Part shown: piece after piece, positions 1 to 5,933 of the stretch
Position numbering within the stretch: the first letter of the stretch is position 1
Layout: each line of letters begins with the position of its first letter
Assembly (NCBI GenBank): GCA_031275955.1
Contig: JAISNZ010000055.1
Span: forward strand, 1 to 6,711
From: Desulfovibrio sp.
Lineage (GTDB): Bacteria; Desulfobacterota; Desulfovibrionia; Desulfovibrionales; Desulfovibrionaceae
Reading direction: 5' to 3'
Length of the DNA stretch: 6,711 nucleotides
Notes under the pieces: generated by a model
The model's database searches: none
What the model was told of the DNA's origin: nothing
What the model saw: only the letters and a program-made list of their open reading frames with translations
Translations under genes and position numbers: made by a program

Positions 1-13
1 ACCGCGTGAGCGG

Positions 14-73
14 ACGCCCGCCGCGAAGGCGCAAGCGCAATTTATTTGCGCGGTTAAGCGCCGGAGCGGGCGT
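14..73. repeat. Stacked imperfect palindrome (REP-like or structured intergenic element)
   Basis: Three nested arms pair around one centre. ACGCCCGC (14-21) pairs with GCGGGCGT (66-73), GGCGC (28-32) with GCGCC (58-62), and GCGCAA (35-40) with TTGCGC (46-51), around a TTTAT loop. The pairs are exact and separated by small unpaired bulges. Neither side carries a T-tract in the right place, so it does not look like an intrinsic terminator for amtB, whose stop codon lies 44 bases away. One plus-strand frame runs through it from the window edge to a TGA at 89-91; its 29 codons (ending SGRNQKKT) could be the tail of a gene lying to the left, but I do not recognise it. The bases from about 74 to 116 show nothing else I can name. 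Whether the element is repeated in the genome cannot be seen from here. Confidence 0.55.
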
Positions 74-116
74 AACCAAAAGAAAACTTGATGGGTAATC
101 TCAAAGTTGAAATGCT

Positions 117-1328
117 CTAGTAGATCTGGTAGCCGCTCTCGTTGTGCTCGGAAATATCCAGACCGGCCGCCTCCTCCTGTTCGGAACTGCGCAGCGGGCT
201 GACGGCGTTGACAACGGCCAGGAGAATACGGCTACCGGCATAGCAGAAAACCCAGGTCCCCACAACGGAGATCCCTTGAATCCAGAGTTGTCCGGGATTG
301 CCGTAAAAAAGTCCGTTCACCCCGTTGACGGCGGCCACGGCGAAAAGACCGGTGGCCAGGGCGCCCCAGGTGCCGCCCAGGCCGTGGATGCCCACCACAT
401 CCAGGGCGTCATCGTAGCCGATCCTGCTTTTGACCTGGACGGCGATGTAGCAGACGATGCCGCCGATGAAACCGATAATCAGGGAGGAAGCGGGGGAGAC
501 GAAGCCCGCCGCCGGGGTGATGGACACCAGCCCGGCCAGGGCGCCGGAGGCCGCGCCCAGGGTGGTGGGCTTGCCGGAGCGGAACCGTTCCATTACCAGC
601 CAGCCCAGAACGCCCGCGGCGGTCGCCAGTTGCGTTGTGGCCAGGGCGTTTCCGGCCAGGGCTCCGGCGGACAGGGCGCTGCCCGCGTTGAAGCCGAACC
701 AGCCGAACCACAAAAGACCCGCCCCGAGAATGGTCAGGGGCAGGTTGTGGGGGGCCGTTTCCCCCCGGGCAAGACCCAGGCGGGGTCCAAGAGCGTGGGC
801 GCAGGCCAGGGCCGCGGCGCCCGAACTCATATGCACCACGGCGCCGCCCGCGAAGTCCAGAACGCCGAGTTCGGCCATCCAGCCGCCGCCCCAGACCCAG
901 TGGGCCAGAGGCGCGTAGATGAACATCAGCCAGAGGAGGGAAAAGAGGGCCATGGCGGGAAAGCGGATGCGCTCGGCATAGGCTCCGGAGATCAGGGCCG
1001 GCGTCAGGCAGGCGAACATGCACTGAAAGGTCATAAAGACCACATGGGGAAGATTGTTCGCCGGGCCGTTCGTCTCCATGCCCACATTGGCGAGGAGGAA
1101 AAAATCCAGGTTGCCGACGAGTCCGGCGACATCCCCGCCAAAGGCCAGGGAATAGCCGATGACGGCCCAGAACACGCTGGCGATGCCGAGCAGGACGAAA
1201 CTGTGCATGGTGCTGGAAAGCACGTTGCGGCGCTGGACAAGTCCGCCGTAAAACAGGGCCAGCCCCGGCAGCATGAGCATGACCAGGGCGCTGCAGATGA
1301 TCATGAATCCCGTGTCCGCGGCGTTCAT
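117..1328 (-). CDS. amtB: Ammonium channel/transporter AmtB (Amt/Rh family)
   Basis: This 403-residue inner-membrane protein conducts ammonium/ammonia into the cell. The family hallmarks are visible. The periplasmic recruitment site includes F105 and W146. D158 lies in LDFAGG, and the twin pore histidines are H166 (GGAVVHMSSG) and H315 (VVGIHGLGGTWG). The loop WFGWFGFNAGSA (about 207-218) holds a pore phenylalanine, and AERIRFPA (118-125) is the usual cytoplasmic loop. About eleven hydrophobic segments fit the family topology, with no obvious cleaved signal peptide. The cytoplasmic tail (about 378-403, GLDISEHNESGY) is of the type that contacts the PII protein GlnK. I chose the ATG at 1326-1328 because AAGGAG lies at 1335-1340, six bases upstream, and MNAADTGFM matches the family's N-terminus. 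The frame stays open to an ATG at 1529, but that extension is not Amt-like. No glnK/glnB lies in the 116 bases downstream or between amtB and purL. A sigma-54 promoter lies upstream. Confidence 0.96.
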   Translation of the reverse strand: MNAADTGFMIICSALVMLMLPGLALFYGGLVQRRNVLSSTMHSFVLLGIASVFWAVIGYSLAFGGDVAGLVGNLDFFLLANVGMETNGPANNLPHVVFMTFQCMFACLTPALISGAYAERIRFPAMALFSLLWLMFIYAPLAHWVWGGGWMAELGVLDFAGGAVVHMSSGAAALACAHALGPRLGLARGETAPHNLPLTILGAGLLWFGWFGFNAGSALSAGALAGNALATTQLATAAGVLGWLVMERFRSGKPTTLGAASGALAGLVSITPAAGFVSPASSLIIGFIGGIVCYIAVQVKSRIGYDDALDVVGIHGLGGTWGALATGLFAVAAVNGVNGLFYGNPGQLWIQGISVVGTWVFCYAGSRILLAVVNAVSPLRSSEQEEAAGLDISEHNESGYQIY

Positions 1329-1442
1329 GTTTTTCTCCTTGGGGTTGCGGTTCTCAGGCGCGGATTCCCTTCCCCCCTCAAAGATGCGGACATATTTGCC
1401 GGGGAAAGGGAACAGGGCTGCCGCCTCTTTCCCGGAAGAAAA

Positions 1443-1458
1443 AGCAAAATGCGGGCCA
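1443..1458 (-). promoter_or_regulatory. Sigma-54 (-24/-12) promoter of amtB
   Basis: Read on the minus strand the site is TGGCCCG-CATT-TTGCT. The established sigma-54 consensus is TGGCACG-N4-TTGCW, so only one consensus base differs and the diagnostic GG-N10-GC spacing is exact. It points at amtB, with a predicted start of transcription near 1432 and an untranslated leader of about 100 bases. This fits the widespread control of ammonium transporters by RpoN with an NtrC-type activator under nitrogen limitation. I could not find a clear NtrC-consensus enhancer upstream. TGTC-GCG-GACA (1493-1503), a short imperfect palindrome, is the best activator-site candidate and is weak. The rest of the 283-base purL-amtB gap shows no gene and no convincing terminator for purL. 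Confidence 0.75.
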
Positions 1459-1492
1459 TAGTGGCAACATGCGGGGATATTTGAAGATGTTC

Positions 1493-1503
1493 TGTCGCGG
1501 ACA
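1493..1503. promoter_or_regulatory. Possible activator site upstream of the amtB sigma-54 promoter
   Basis: TGTC-GCG-GACA is an inverted repeat of two 4-base arms, roughly 35-45 bases upstream of the -24 element and about 65 bases from the predicted transcript start. Sigma-54 promoters need an upstream enhancer-bound activator, so position is the main argument. It does not match the classical NtrC consensus, and arms this short occur by chance. Confidence 0.2.
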
Positions 1504-1611
1504 AGGGAGGAAGCGCAACGAAGCGACATTTCTGTATCAATGAAGGGGTATTCCCTCCAGAGGACACAAAAATGTATTTTAGCCCAATTGCCGCAGGGAA
1601 TCAGGAAATCC

Positions 1612-4600
1612 CTACCAGTCGAAGGTGGCCTTGAAGGCGCGGGCCAGTTCCTCCGCCTCCGCGCTGCAGACAGGGGAGTTTTTGCTGCTCAGGAGGAGAC
1701 GGGGCTCCTGCGCGACCCTGCCGAGGCAGGCGGCGTCCTCTTCCCGGAAGCGGCGGAGCAGGGCGTCGAACCTGGCAGCCTTGTCTTCGGGCACGGTGAC
1801 CAGGAGGCGGCTGGCGGATTCGGCGTAGAGCAGGGTGAGGAGATCCGCTTCCCCGGGGGGGAGGAAGGGGACCTTGTCCAGGTCGATGGACGCCCCGAGC
1901 CGGCCGGCCAGGGACATTTCCGCCAGGGCTACGGCCAGGCCGCCGTCGGAGAGATCGTGGCAGGCGTTGATCAGGCCCTCCCGGATGGCCCGGAAGATCA
2001 GGCGGTAGCGGTTCCTGGCGCTGAGCAGATCCACCTCCGGGATGCGTCCGCCGCAGAGGCCGAGCTGGGAGGCCAGCTCCGAGCCGCCCAGTTCGTCCCA
2101 GGTCGCGCCCAGGAGATAGACGAGGTCGCCGGGTTTTTTGAAATCCGGGGTCACGGCCAGATTCACGTCCGGGATATAGCCCAGAATGGAGAAGAGGACC
2201 GTGGGTGGGATGGAGATTCTGGCTCCGCCGCCGCTGTAGTCGTTCTTCATGGAATCCTTGCCGGAAACGCAGGGCAGGCCGAAGCCCAGGCAGAAGTGCC
2301 GCAGGGCCTTGGCCGCGCGGACGAGCTGGGCCAACTTGCGGGTTCCGTCCGGGTTGTCCTCCGAGGGAATGGGATCGCACCAACAGAAGTTGTCCACCCC
2401 CGCCAGGCGGTCCGGGTCCGCTCCCGCGGCCACGGCGTTGCGGATGGCCTCGTCCAGGGCATTGGCCGTCATCCAGTAGGTATCCGCATCGCTGAACTTG
2501 GGGCAGATGCCGTGGGAGAGGACAATGCCGGCCTCCACGTCCAGCAGGGGCCGGAGGACGGCCGCGTCTCCCGGTCCGTCGCGCCTTGCCCCCACCAGGG
2601 GTTTGACCACGCTGCCGCCTTTGACCTCGTGATCGTACTGCCGGATCAGGTATTCCTTGCTGCAGATGTTCAGCCGCCCCAGCATGGCCAGGAGCAGAGC
2701 TCGCTGATCCAGGCCGGATGCGGCCAGGACAGCCTTCGCGGGAAGGCCGTTCCTGTCCGTGGGCACGACCGCCGTCCCGGGGGGCCGCCATTCGGCGGCA
2801 AGCTCCATGCGGGGCACGCCGTTGTGGAGGAAATCCATGGGGAGCAGGGCCACCGTCCTGTCCCGGAAGGAGACCTGGAAATAGCCGGAAGAGGTGAATT
2901 CGCCGAGATCCGTGGCCTCGACGTCCATTTCGCGGGCCAGACGGAGAAAGGCCGGCAGATGTTCCGGGGGCACGGCCAGGGTCATGCGTTCCTGGGCCTC
3001 GGAGAGCAGGATTTCCCATGGCCGCAGGCCGTCGTATTTCAGCGGGGCCCTGGACAGATCCAGGCGGCAGCCGCCGGAGTCTTCGGCCATTTCTCCCGCG
3101 GAGGAGGACAGCCCGCCGGCCCCGTTGTCGGTGATGGCGGTGTACAGGCCCAGGTTGCGGGCCCGGATGATGCAGTCGTACATCTTGCGCTGGGTGATGG
3201 GATCGCCGATTTGCACGGCTGTGGCCGGGGAGCCTTCGTGCAGCGCCTCCGAGGAGAAGGTGGCTCCGTGGATGCCGTCTTTGCCGATGCGCCCGCCGAC
3301 CATGACCACCCGGTCCCCCGGCCGGGCCTTTTTTTCGTATCCGGGCCGGCCGTGGATCTGGCGGGGCATGAGGCCCACCGTGCCGCAATAGACCAGGGGC
3401 TTGCCGAGGTAGCGTTCGTCAAAGACAAGGGAACCGTTGACCGTGGGGACGCCGGATTTGTTGCCGCCGTGCTCCACGCCTTCGCGCACCCCTTCCATGA
3501 CCCGGCGGGGGTGGAGCAGGCGCGGCGGCAGAGGGGCGTCGTGAAAAGGCGAGGCGAAACAGAAGACATCCGTGTTGCAGACCAATTCCGCGCCAAGGCC
3601 GGTGCCCATGGGGTCCCGGTTGACGCCCACGATTCCGGTCAGGGCGCCGCCGTACGGATCCAGGGCGGAAGGGCTGTTATGGGTTTCCACCTTGATGCAC
3701 AGATCATGCGTCCCGGTGAAGGCCACCACCCCGGCGTTGTCCTTGAAGACGGAGCGGCAGAAATCCCTGTCGCCCATGCGCCGGCGCAGGATGTCCGTGG
3801 GGTCTTGGACGCAGGTCCTGTACAGGCTGTCTATGGTTTCGGAGCAGCCGGTTTCCAGGTTCCGGTAGAGGATGCGGGAAGCGAAGATCTTGTGCTTGCA
3901 ATGCTCCGACCAGGTCTGGGCCAGGGATTCCAGTTCCGCGTCCGTGGGATCCGGGGGAAGCCCCGCGGCGGCGCGGGCGGCCGCCGTTTCTGGCGCCCGG
4001 TAGTGCTCCCGGATGGCGCGCATCTCTTCCAGGGAAAGGGCCAGGGTTCTGTCCCTGCTGAGGGCCAAAAGGCGGGCGTCGTCCATTTCCCCGAGCGCGA
4101 GGACGGTCACGCTGTCGTCCGGGACGCCGGTCACGCGGGCGGCGCGGGGGGGAAAGCCCGGCGAGGCCCGCCATTCTTCGCCGCTTGCCAGGGTATGGCG
4201 CTGGATGAGATCGTTGGCCAGAAGATCCAAGGCGATACGCTCCACCTCTTCCCGGCGGAGTTTGGCCCCGATGTGCCAGCGAACGGCGGTGTAGACGGAA
4301 AAATCCCGCTCCCGGCCAAGGACCAGGGCCAGGGTATCGCGGGCCGTGCGTCCCTCGTTGTCCGTCACGCCCGGTTTGAACCCCACCTCCAGAATCCAGT
4401 CCGCATCCGAGGCAAAGGGCGTCAGGGACGCTTCCTGCAGGACGGGATCGTGCAGGGCGGCCAGATCCACGGCCCGGCGCAGTTCCTCCGCTGACAGTCC
4501 ATCCACAATAAAGACCTTCACCATGCGGGCAAAAGCCAGTTCAAGACGCAGGAAGGCGCGAACCCTGCGGACAAGGCCCTGCCCCGCGACATCGGGCAGG

Positions 4601-4635
4601 CCGGGACGCGGACGGACGAGAAGGGAAGCTGGCAT
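1612..4635 (-). CDS. purL: Phosphoribosylformylglycinamidine synthase, fused PurS-PurL form without glutaminase domain
   Basis: This 1007-residue cytoplasmic enzyme of purine synthesis converts FGAR, ATP and ammonia (from glutamine) to FGAM. Domains in order: a PurS-like N-terminal domain (about 1-110, opening with RPRPGLPDVAGQG), a linker with LSLEEMRAIREHYR (200-213), then two AIR-synthase-type halves. The first half has AQTWSEHCKHKIF (239-251), with the conserved histidine 245, KVETHNSPSA (315-324), GVPTVNGS (395-402) and DNGAGGLSSSAGEMAEDSG (503-521). The second half has GGSVVKPLVG (673-682), a Gly/Asp-rich stretch at 716-752, PCVSGKDSMKND (788-799) and HDLSDGGLAVALAEMSLAG (893-911). The chain ends soon after, so the C-terminal glutamine amidotransferase domain of the roughly 1300-residue E. 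coli type is absent and a separate PurQ must supply ammonia. The ATG at 4633-4635 is preceded by GGAGG (4641-4645). An ATG 24 bases further upstream is in frame but poorly placed. Divergent from panC. Confidence 0.95.
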   Translation of the reverse strand: MPASLLVRPRPGLPDVAGQGLVRRVRAFLRLELAFARMVKVFIVDGLSAEELRRAVDLAALHDPVLQEASLTPFASDADWILEVGFKPGVTDNEGRTARDTLALVLGRERDFSVYTAVRWHIGAKLRREEVERIALDLLANDLIQRHTLASGEEWRASPGFPPRAARVTGVPDDSVTVLALGEMDDARLLALSRDRTLALSLEEMRAIREHYRAPETAAARAAAGLPPDPTDAELESLAQTWSEHCKHKIFASRILYRNLETGCSETIDSLYRTCVQDPTDILRRRMGDRDFCRSVFKDNAGVVAFTGTHDLCIKVETHNSPSALDPYGGALTGIVGVNRDPMGTGLGAELVCNTDVFCFASPFHDAPLPPRLLHPRRVMEGVREGVEHGGNKSGVPTVNGSLVFDERYLGKPLVYCGTVGLMPRQIHGRPGYEKKARPGDRVVMVGGRIGKDGIHGATFSSEALHEGSPATAVQIGDPITQRKMYDCIIRARNLGLYTAITDNGAGGLSSSAGEMAEDSGGCRLDLSRAPLKYDGLRPWEILLSEAQERMTLAVPPEHLPAFLRLAREMDVEATDLGEFTSSGYFQVSFRDRTVALLPMDFLHNGVPRMELAAEWRPPGTAVVPTDRNGLPAKAVLAASGLDQRALLLAMLGRLNICSKEYLIRQYDHEVKGGSVVKPLVGARRDGPGDAAVLRPLLDVEAGIVLSHGICPKFSDADTYWMTANALDEAIRNAVAAGADPDRLAGVDNFCWCDPIPSEDNPDGTRKLAQLVRAAKALRHFCLGFGLPCVSGKDSMKNDYSGGGARISIPPTVLFSILGYIPDVNLAVTPDFKKPGDLVYLLGATWDELGGSELASQLGLCGGRIPEVDLLSARNRYRLIFRAIREGLINACHDLSDGGLAVALAEMSLAGRLGASIDLDKVPFLPPGEADLLTLLYAESASRLLVTVPEDKAARFDALLRRFREEDAACLGRVAQEPRLLLSSKNSPVCSAEAEELARAFKATFDW

Positions 4636-4655
4636 ACAAACCTCCGGAGCCGCAG

Positions 4656-4673
4656 GCATCCCTGCCTGGATGC
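4656..4673 (-). other. Small hairpin in the purL leader
   Basis: In the purL transcript GCATCC and GGATGC form a 6-base-pair stem with a 6-base loop. An overlapping alternative, GCAGG/CCTGC (4652-4665), excludes it. Both sit 7 to 28 bases upstream of the GGAGG ribosome binding site (4641-4645), which itself lies in the self-complementary CTCCGGAG (4642-4649). Pairing is exact, but stems this short are common in GC-rich leaders, and no known purine riboswitch motif is recognised. Confidence 0.3.
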
Positions 4674-4725
4674 AGAGCGGTGCGGGCCTGAAATGCCCTG
4701 CGCGGCAAATTCAAAGCAAAATTGT

Positions 4726-4754
4726 TCTATACAGGGCTTCTCCCCTTTTGCCAA
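4726..4754 (-). promoter_or_regulatory. Sigma-70 promoter of purL
   Basis: On the minus strand TTGGCA (-35, 4749-4754) and TATAGA (-10, 4726-4731) are separated by exactly 17 bases, each hexamer matching five of six consensus positions. Transcription would start near 4719, giving a leader of about 80 bases before the purL ATG. No other pair of similar quality is seen in this orientation in the gap. Confidence 0.7.
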
Positions 4755-4793
4755 TCCTCCTCGCGGCCGATTTGACCCGGCGCGATCTTGGGC

Positions 4794-4822
4794 TGGACAT
4801 CCGGGTATCTTTTCTGTACAGT
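4794..4822 (+). promoter_or_regulatory. Candidate sigma-70 promoter of panC
   Basis: TGGACA (4794-4799, five of six consensus bases) and TACAGT (4817-4822, four of six) are separated by 17 bases. Transcription would start near 4829, about 70 bases before the panC ATG. The -10 hexamer overlaps the perfect 8-base palindrome CTGTACAG (4814-4821), which could be an operator or chance. TTGACC at 4772-4777 has no acceptable -10 at the right spacing. Confidence 0.5.
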
Positions 4823-4850
4823 ATGAAAAACTATATGTGGATGTATTGAT

Positions 4851-4898
4851 ATGGATGGAGTTACGGCCCCTTCCGGACTTGAGGAGCGCATGGGCTGA
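4851..4898 (+). CDS. Possible 15-codon leader ORF ahead of panC
   Basis: ATG at 4851 opens a frame encoding MDGVTAPSGLEERMG, and its TGA (4896-4898) is separated by one base from the panC ATG (TGACATG). The frame contains GAGGAG (4881-4886), the only good ribosome binding site near panC. That site lies 13 bases from the panC ATG but only 3 bases from a second ATG at 4890, in frame with the leader, which would read Met-Gly-stop. The leader's own ATG has no convincing ribosome binding site. Coupled re-initiation at panC is an inference; the frame may be chance. Confidence 0.25.
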   Translation: MDGVTAPSGLEERMG

Positions 4899-4899
4899 C

Positions 4900-5778
4900 A
4901 TGGATATTGTCACGGTTCCTTCCGAGCTTCAGGCGAGATGCCTGGCCTGGAGAGCGGAGGGGCTTCGCCTTGCCCTGGTGCCGACCATGGGATTTTTTCA
5001 TGCCGGGCATACGAGTCTGATGCGGGAAGGACGCAAGCGGGCGGACAGGCTTGTGGTTTCGCTTTTTGTCAATCCCGCGCAGTTCGGGCCGGAGGAGGAC
5101 CTGGATCGCTACCCGCGCGATCCGGAGCGCGATGCCCGGACGGCGGAAGGCTGCGGCGTGGACATTCTCTTCATGCCCGCGCCCGAGGCCATGTACGCGG
5201 CGGATCATGCCACCTGGGTGGAGGTGCCGGAGCTGGCCGCCCCTCTGTGCGGCCGGTCGCGGCCCACACATTTTCGCGGCGTGGCCACGGTGGTGACCAA
5301 GCTCTTTCTGCTGGCCCAGCCGCATCTTGCCCTCTTCGGCCGGAAGGACTGGCAGCAGCTAACCATCATCCGGCGTCTCGCGCGGGATCTGGCAATTCCG
5401 GTGGAAGTCCTCGGCCTGCCCACCGTGCGGGAGGAGGACGGTCTGGCCATGAGTTCCCGCAACGCCTATCTTTCTCCCGAGGAGCGGCGGCAGGCCCCGC
5501 ATATCCGGAAAGGTCTCCTCTTCGCGCGGAAATTGATCCAGGAGGGCGCGCGGGAAACATCCCTCCTGGACGCCGCCGTCCGGGAATATTGGGCGCAGCA
5601 TTTTCCCCTGGGCCGGGTGGATTACCTCAGTTTTGTCCATCCCGAAACCCTGCGGGCCGTGGAGCATGTCCGCGGCCCTGTCCTGGCGGCTGCCGCGCTC
5701 CAAGCGCAAAAGGCCAGGCTTATCGACAATCTGCTCATTGATCCCGGCTGTACCGTCCAGAGCGATTTAGCTTTGTGA
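4900..5778 (+). CDS. panC: Pantothenate synthetase (pantoate--beta-alanine ligase) PanC
   Basis: This 292-residue cytoplasmic enzyme condenses pantoate with beta-alanine using ATP, by way of a pantoyl-adenylate, in pantothenate/coenzyme A synthesis. Family motifs in order: LVPTMGFFHAGH (26-37), the HIGH-type ATP-binding motif; LFVNPAQFGPEEDLDRYPRD (55-74); RPTHFRGVATVVTKLF (121-136); FGRKDWQQL (146-154), with the conserved Lys149-Asp150 and paired glutamines; the KMSKS-like segment GLAMSSRNAYLSPEER (181-196); and YLSFVHPETL (242-251). Length is normal. I chose the ATG at 4900 because it puts PTMG at residue 28, as in the family. In-frame ATGs at 4855 and 4693 would add unconserved residues. 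The ribosome binding site GAGGAG (4881-4886) is unusually far from this ATG. panB and panD, frequent partners, are not adjacent. metK follows on the same strand after 155 bases and could share the transcript. Confidence 0.95.
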   Translation: MDIVTVPSELQARCLAWRAEGLRLALVPTMGFFHAGHTSLMREGRKRADRLVVSLFVNPAQFGPEEDLDRYPRDPERDARTAEGCGVDILFMPAPEAMYAADHATWVEVPELAAPLCGRSRPTHFRGVATVVTKLFLLAQPHLALFGRKDWQQLTIIRRLARDLAIPVEVLGLPTVREEDGLAMSSRNAYLSPEERRQAPHIRKGLLFARKLIQEGARETSLLDAAVREYWAQHFPLGRVDYLSFVHPETLRAVEHVRGPVLAAAALQAQKARLIDNLLIDPGCTVQSDLAL

Positions 5779-5818
5779 TTGTAGCTTGACGGCGAAGCGC
5801 ATTCGCCTTGCGACAATC
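5777..5818 (+). other. Hairpin overlapping the panC stop codon, first element of the panC-metK gap
   Basis: GATTGT (5777-5782) pairs exactly with ACAATC (5813-5818), and inside it GGCGAA (5791-5796) pairs with TTCGCC (5802-5807) around the loop GCGCA. The outer arm begins in the panC stop codon. No T-tract follows, so a Rho-independent terminator is unlikely. It could protect or separate the panC message, or form part of a metK leader if the genes are co-transcribed. Confidence 0.5.
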
Positions 5819-5821
5819 CAG

Positions 5822-5851
5822 CGGCAAGGATTTACAGGCAAATCCCTGCCG
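5822..5851 (+). other. Strong hairpin in the metK leader
   Basis: CGGCA (5822-5826) pairs with TGCCG (5847-5851) and GGATTT (5828-5833) with AAATCC (5840-5845), around the loop ACAGGC. This makes an 11-base-pair stem with a single A-C mismatch. It lies 82 bases upstream of the metK ATG and is not followed by a T-tract. It does not match any SAM-binding riboswitch I can recognise. Confidence 0.6.
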
Positions 5852-5886
5852 GGCAAAGGACGCGTTTCCAATGCCGATTTGCTCTG

Positions 5887-5896
5887 GAACATGTTC
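5887..5896. promoter_or_regulatory. Perfect 10-base palindrome upstream of metK, possible operator
   Basis: GAACATGTTC is fully self-complementary and ends 37 bases before the metK ATG. Methionine-cycle genes in Desulfovibrio relatives are controlled by the ArsR-family regulator SahR, so a DNA operator is conceivable, but I cannot match this site to a known motif. No clear -35/-10 pair for metK was found in the gap. Confidence 0.3.
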
Positions 5897-5933
5897 TGAC
5901 TGCTTGTCCAATCTTTTTCAGAGGAGTTTTTTC

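Noticed and set aside
14..73. The palindrome as an intrinsic terminator for amtB.
   Set aside because: Read from amtB, the T-rich stretch (complement of 74-88) comes before the hairpin, not after it.
144..1484. A 446-codon plus-strand frame antisense to amtB.
   Set aside because: Its translation is Gly/Gln/Ala-rich with no family resemblance, and AmtB on the other strand is certain.
1329..1529. A 67-residue N-terminal extension of AmtB.
   Set aside because: The added residues are not Amt-like, the ATG at 1328 has a well-spaced AAGGAG, and the sigma-54 promoter lies inside the supposed extension.
1540..4494. A 984-codon open frame on the plus strand, antisense to purL, together with a 595-codon minus-strand frame (1601-3388).
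   Set aside because: The purL frame carries unmistakable family motifs along its whole length. The other frames give low-complexity Gly/Ala/Arg/Gln-rich translations with no recognisable domain, as expected opposite or beside a GC-rich gene where stop codons are rare.
4814..4821. CTGTACAG as a LexA/SOS box.
   Set aside because: The E. coli-type SOS box needs CTGT and ACAG separated by eight bases; here they are directly joined. The neighbours are not SOS genes.
4693..4899. Longer PanC starts at 4693 or 4855.
   Set aside because: They would read through the predicted promoter or add residues not found in the family. The 4900 start gives the normal distance to the PTMG motif.
4978..5010. Phe-Phe in the PanC MGFFHAGH motif as a possible loss of function.
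   Set aside because: The catalytic histidines and glycine of the HxGH motif are intact, and aromatic residues at the variable positions are compatible with the family.
5779..5933. A known SAM or SAH riboswitch upstream of metK.
   Set aside because: I looked for conserved core sequences of the common SAM-I, SAM-II and SAH classes and saw none. Only unclassified hairpins are present, reported separately as a hypothesis.
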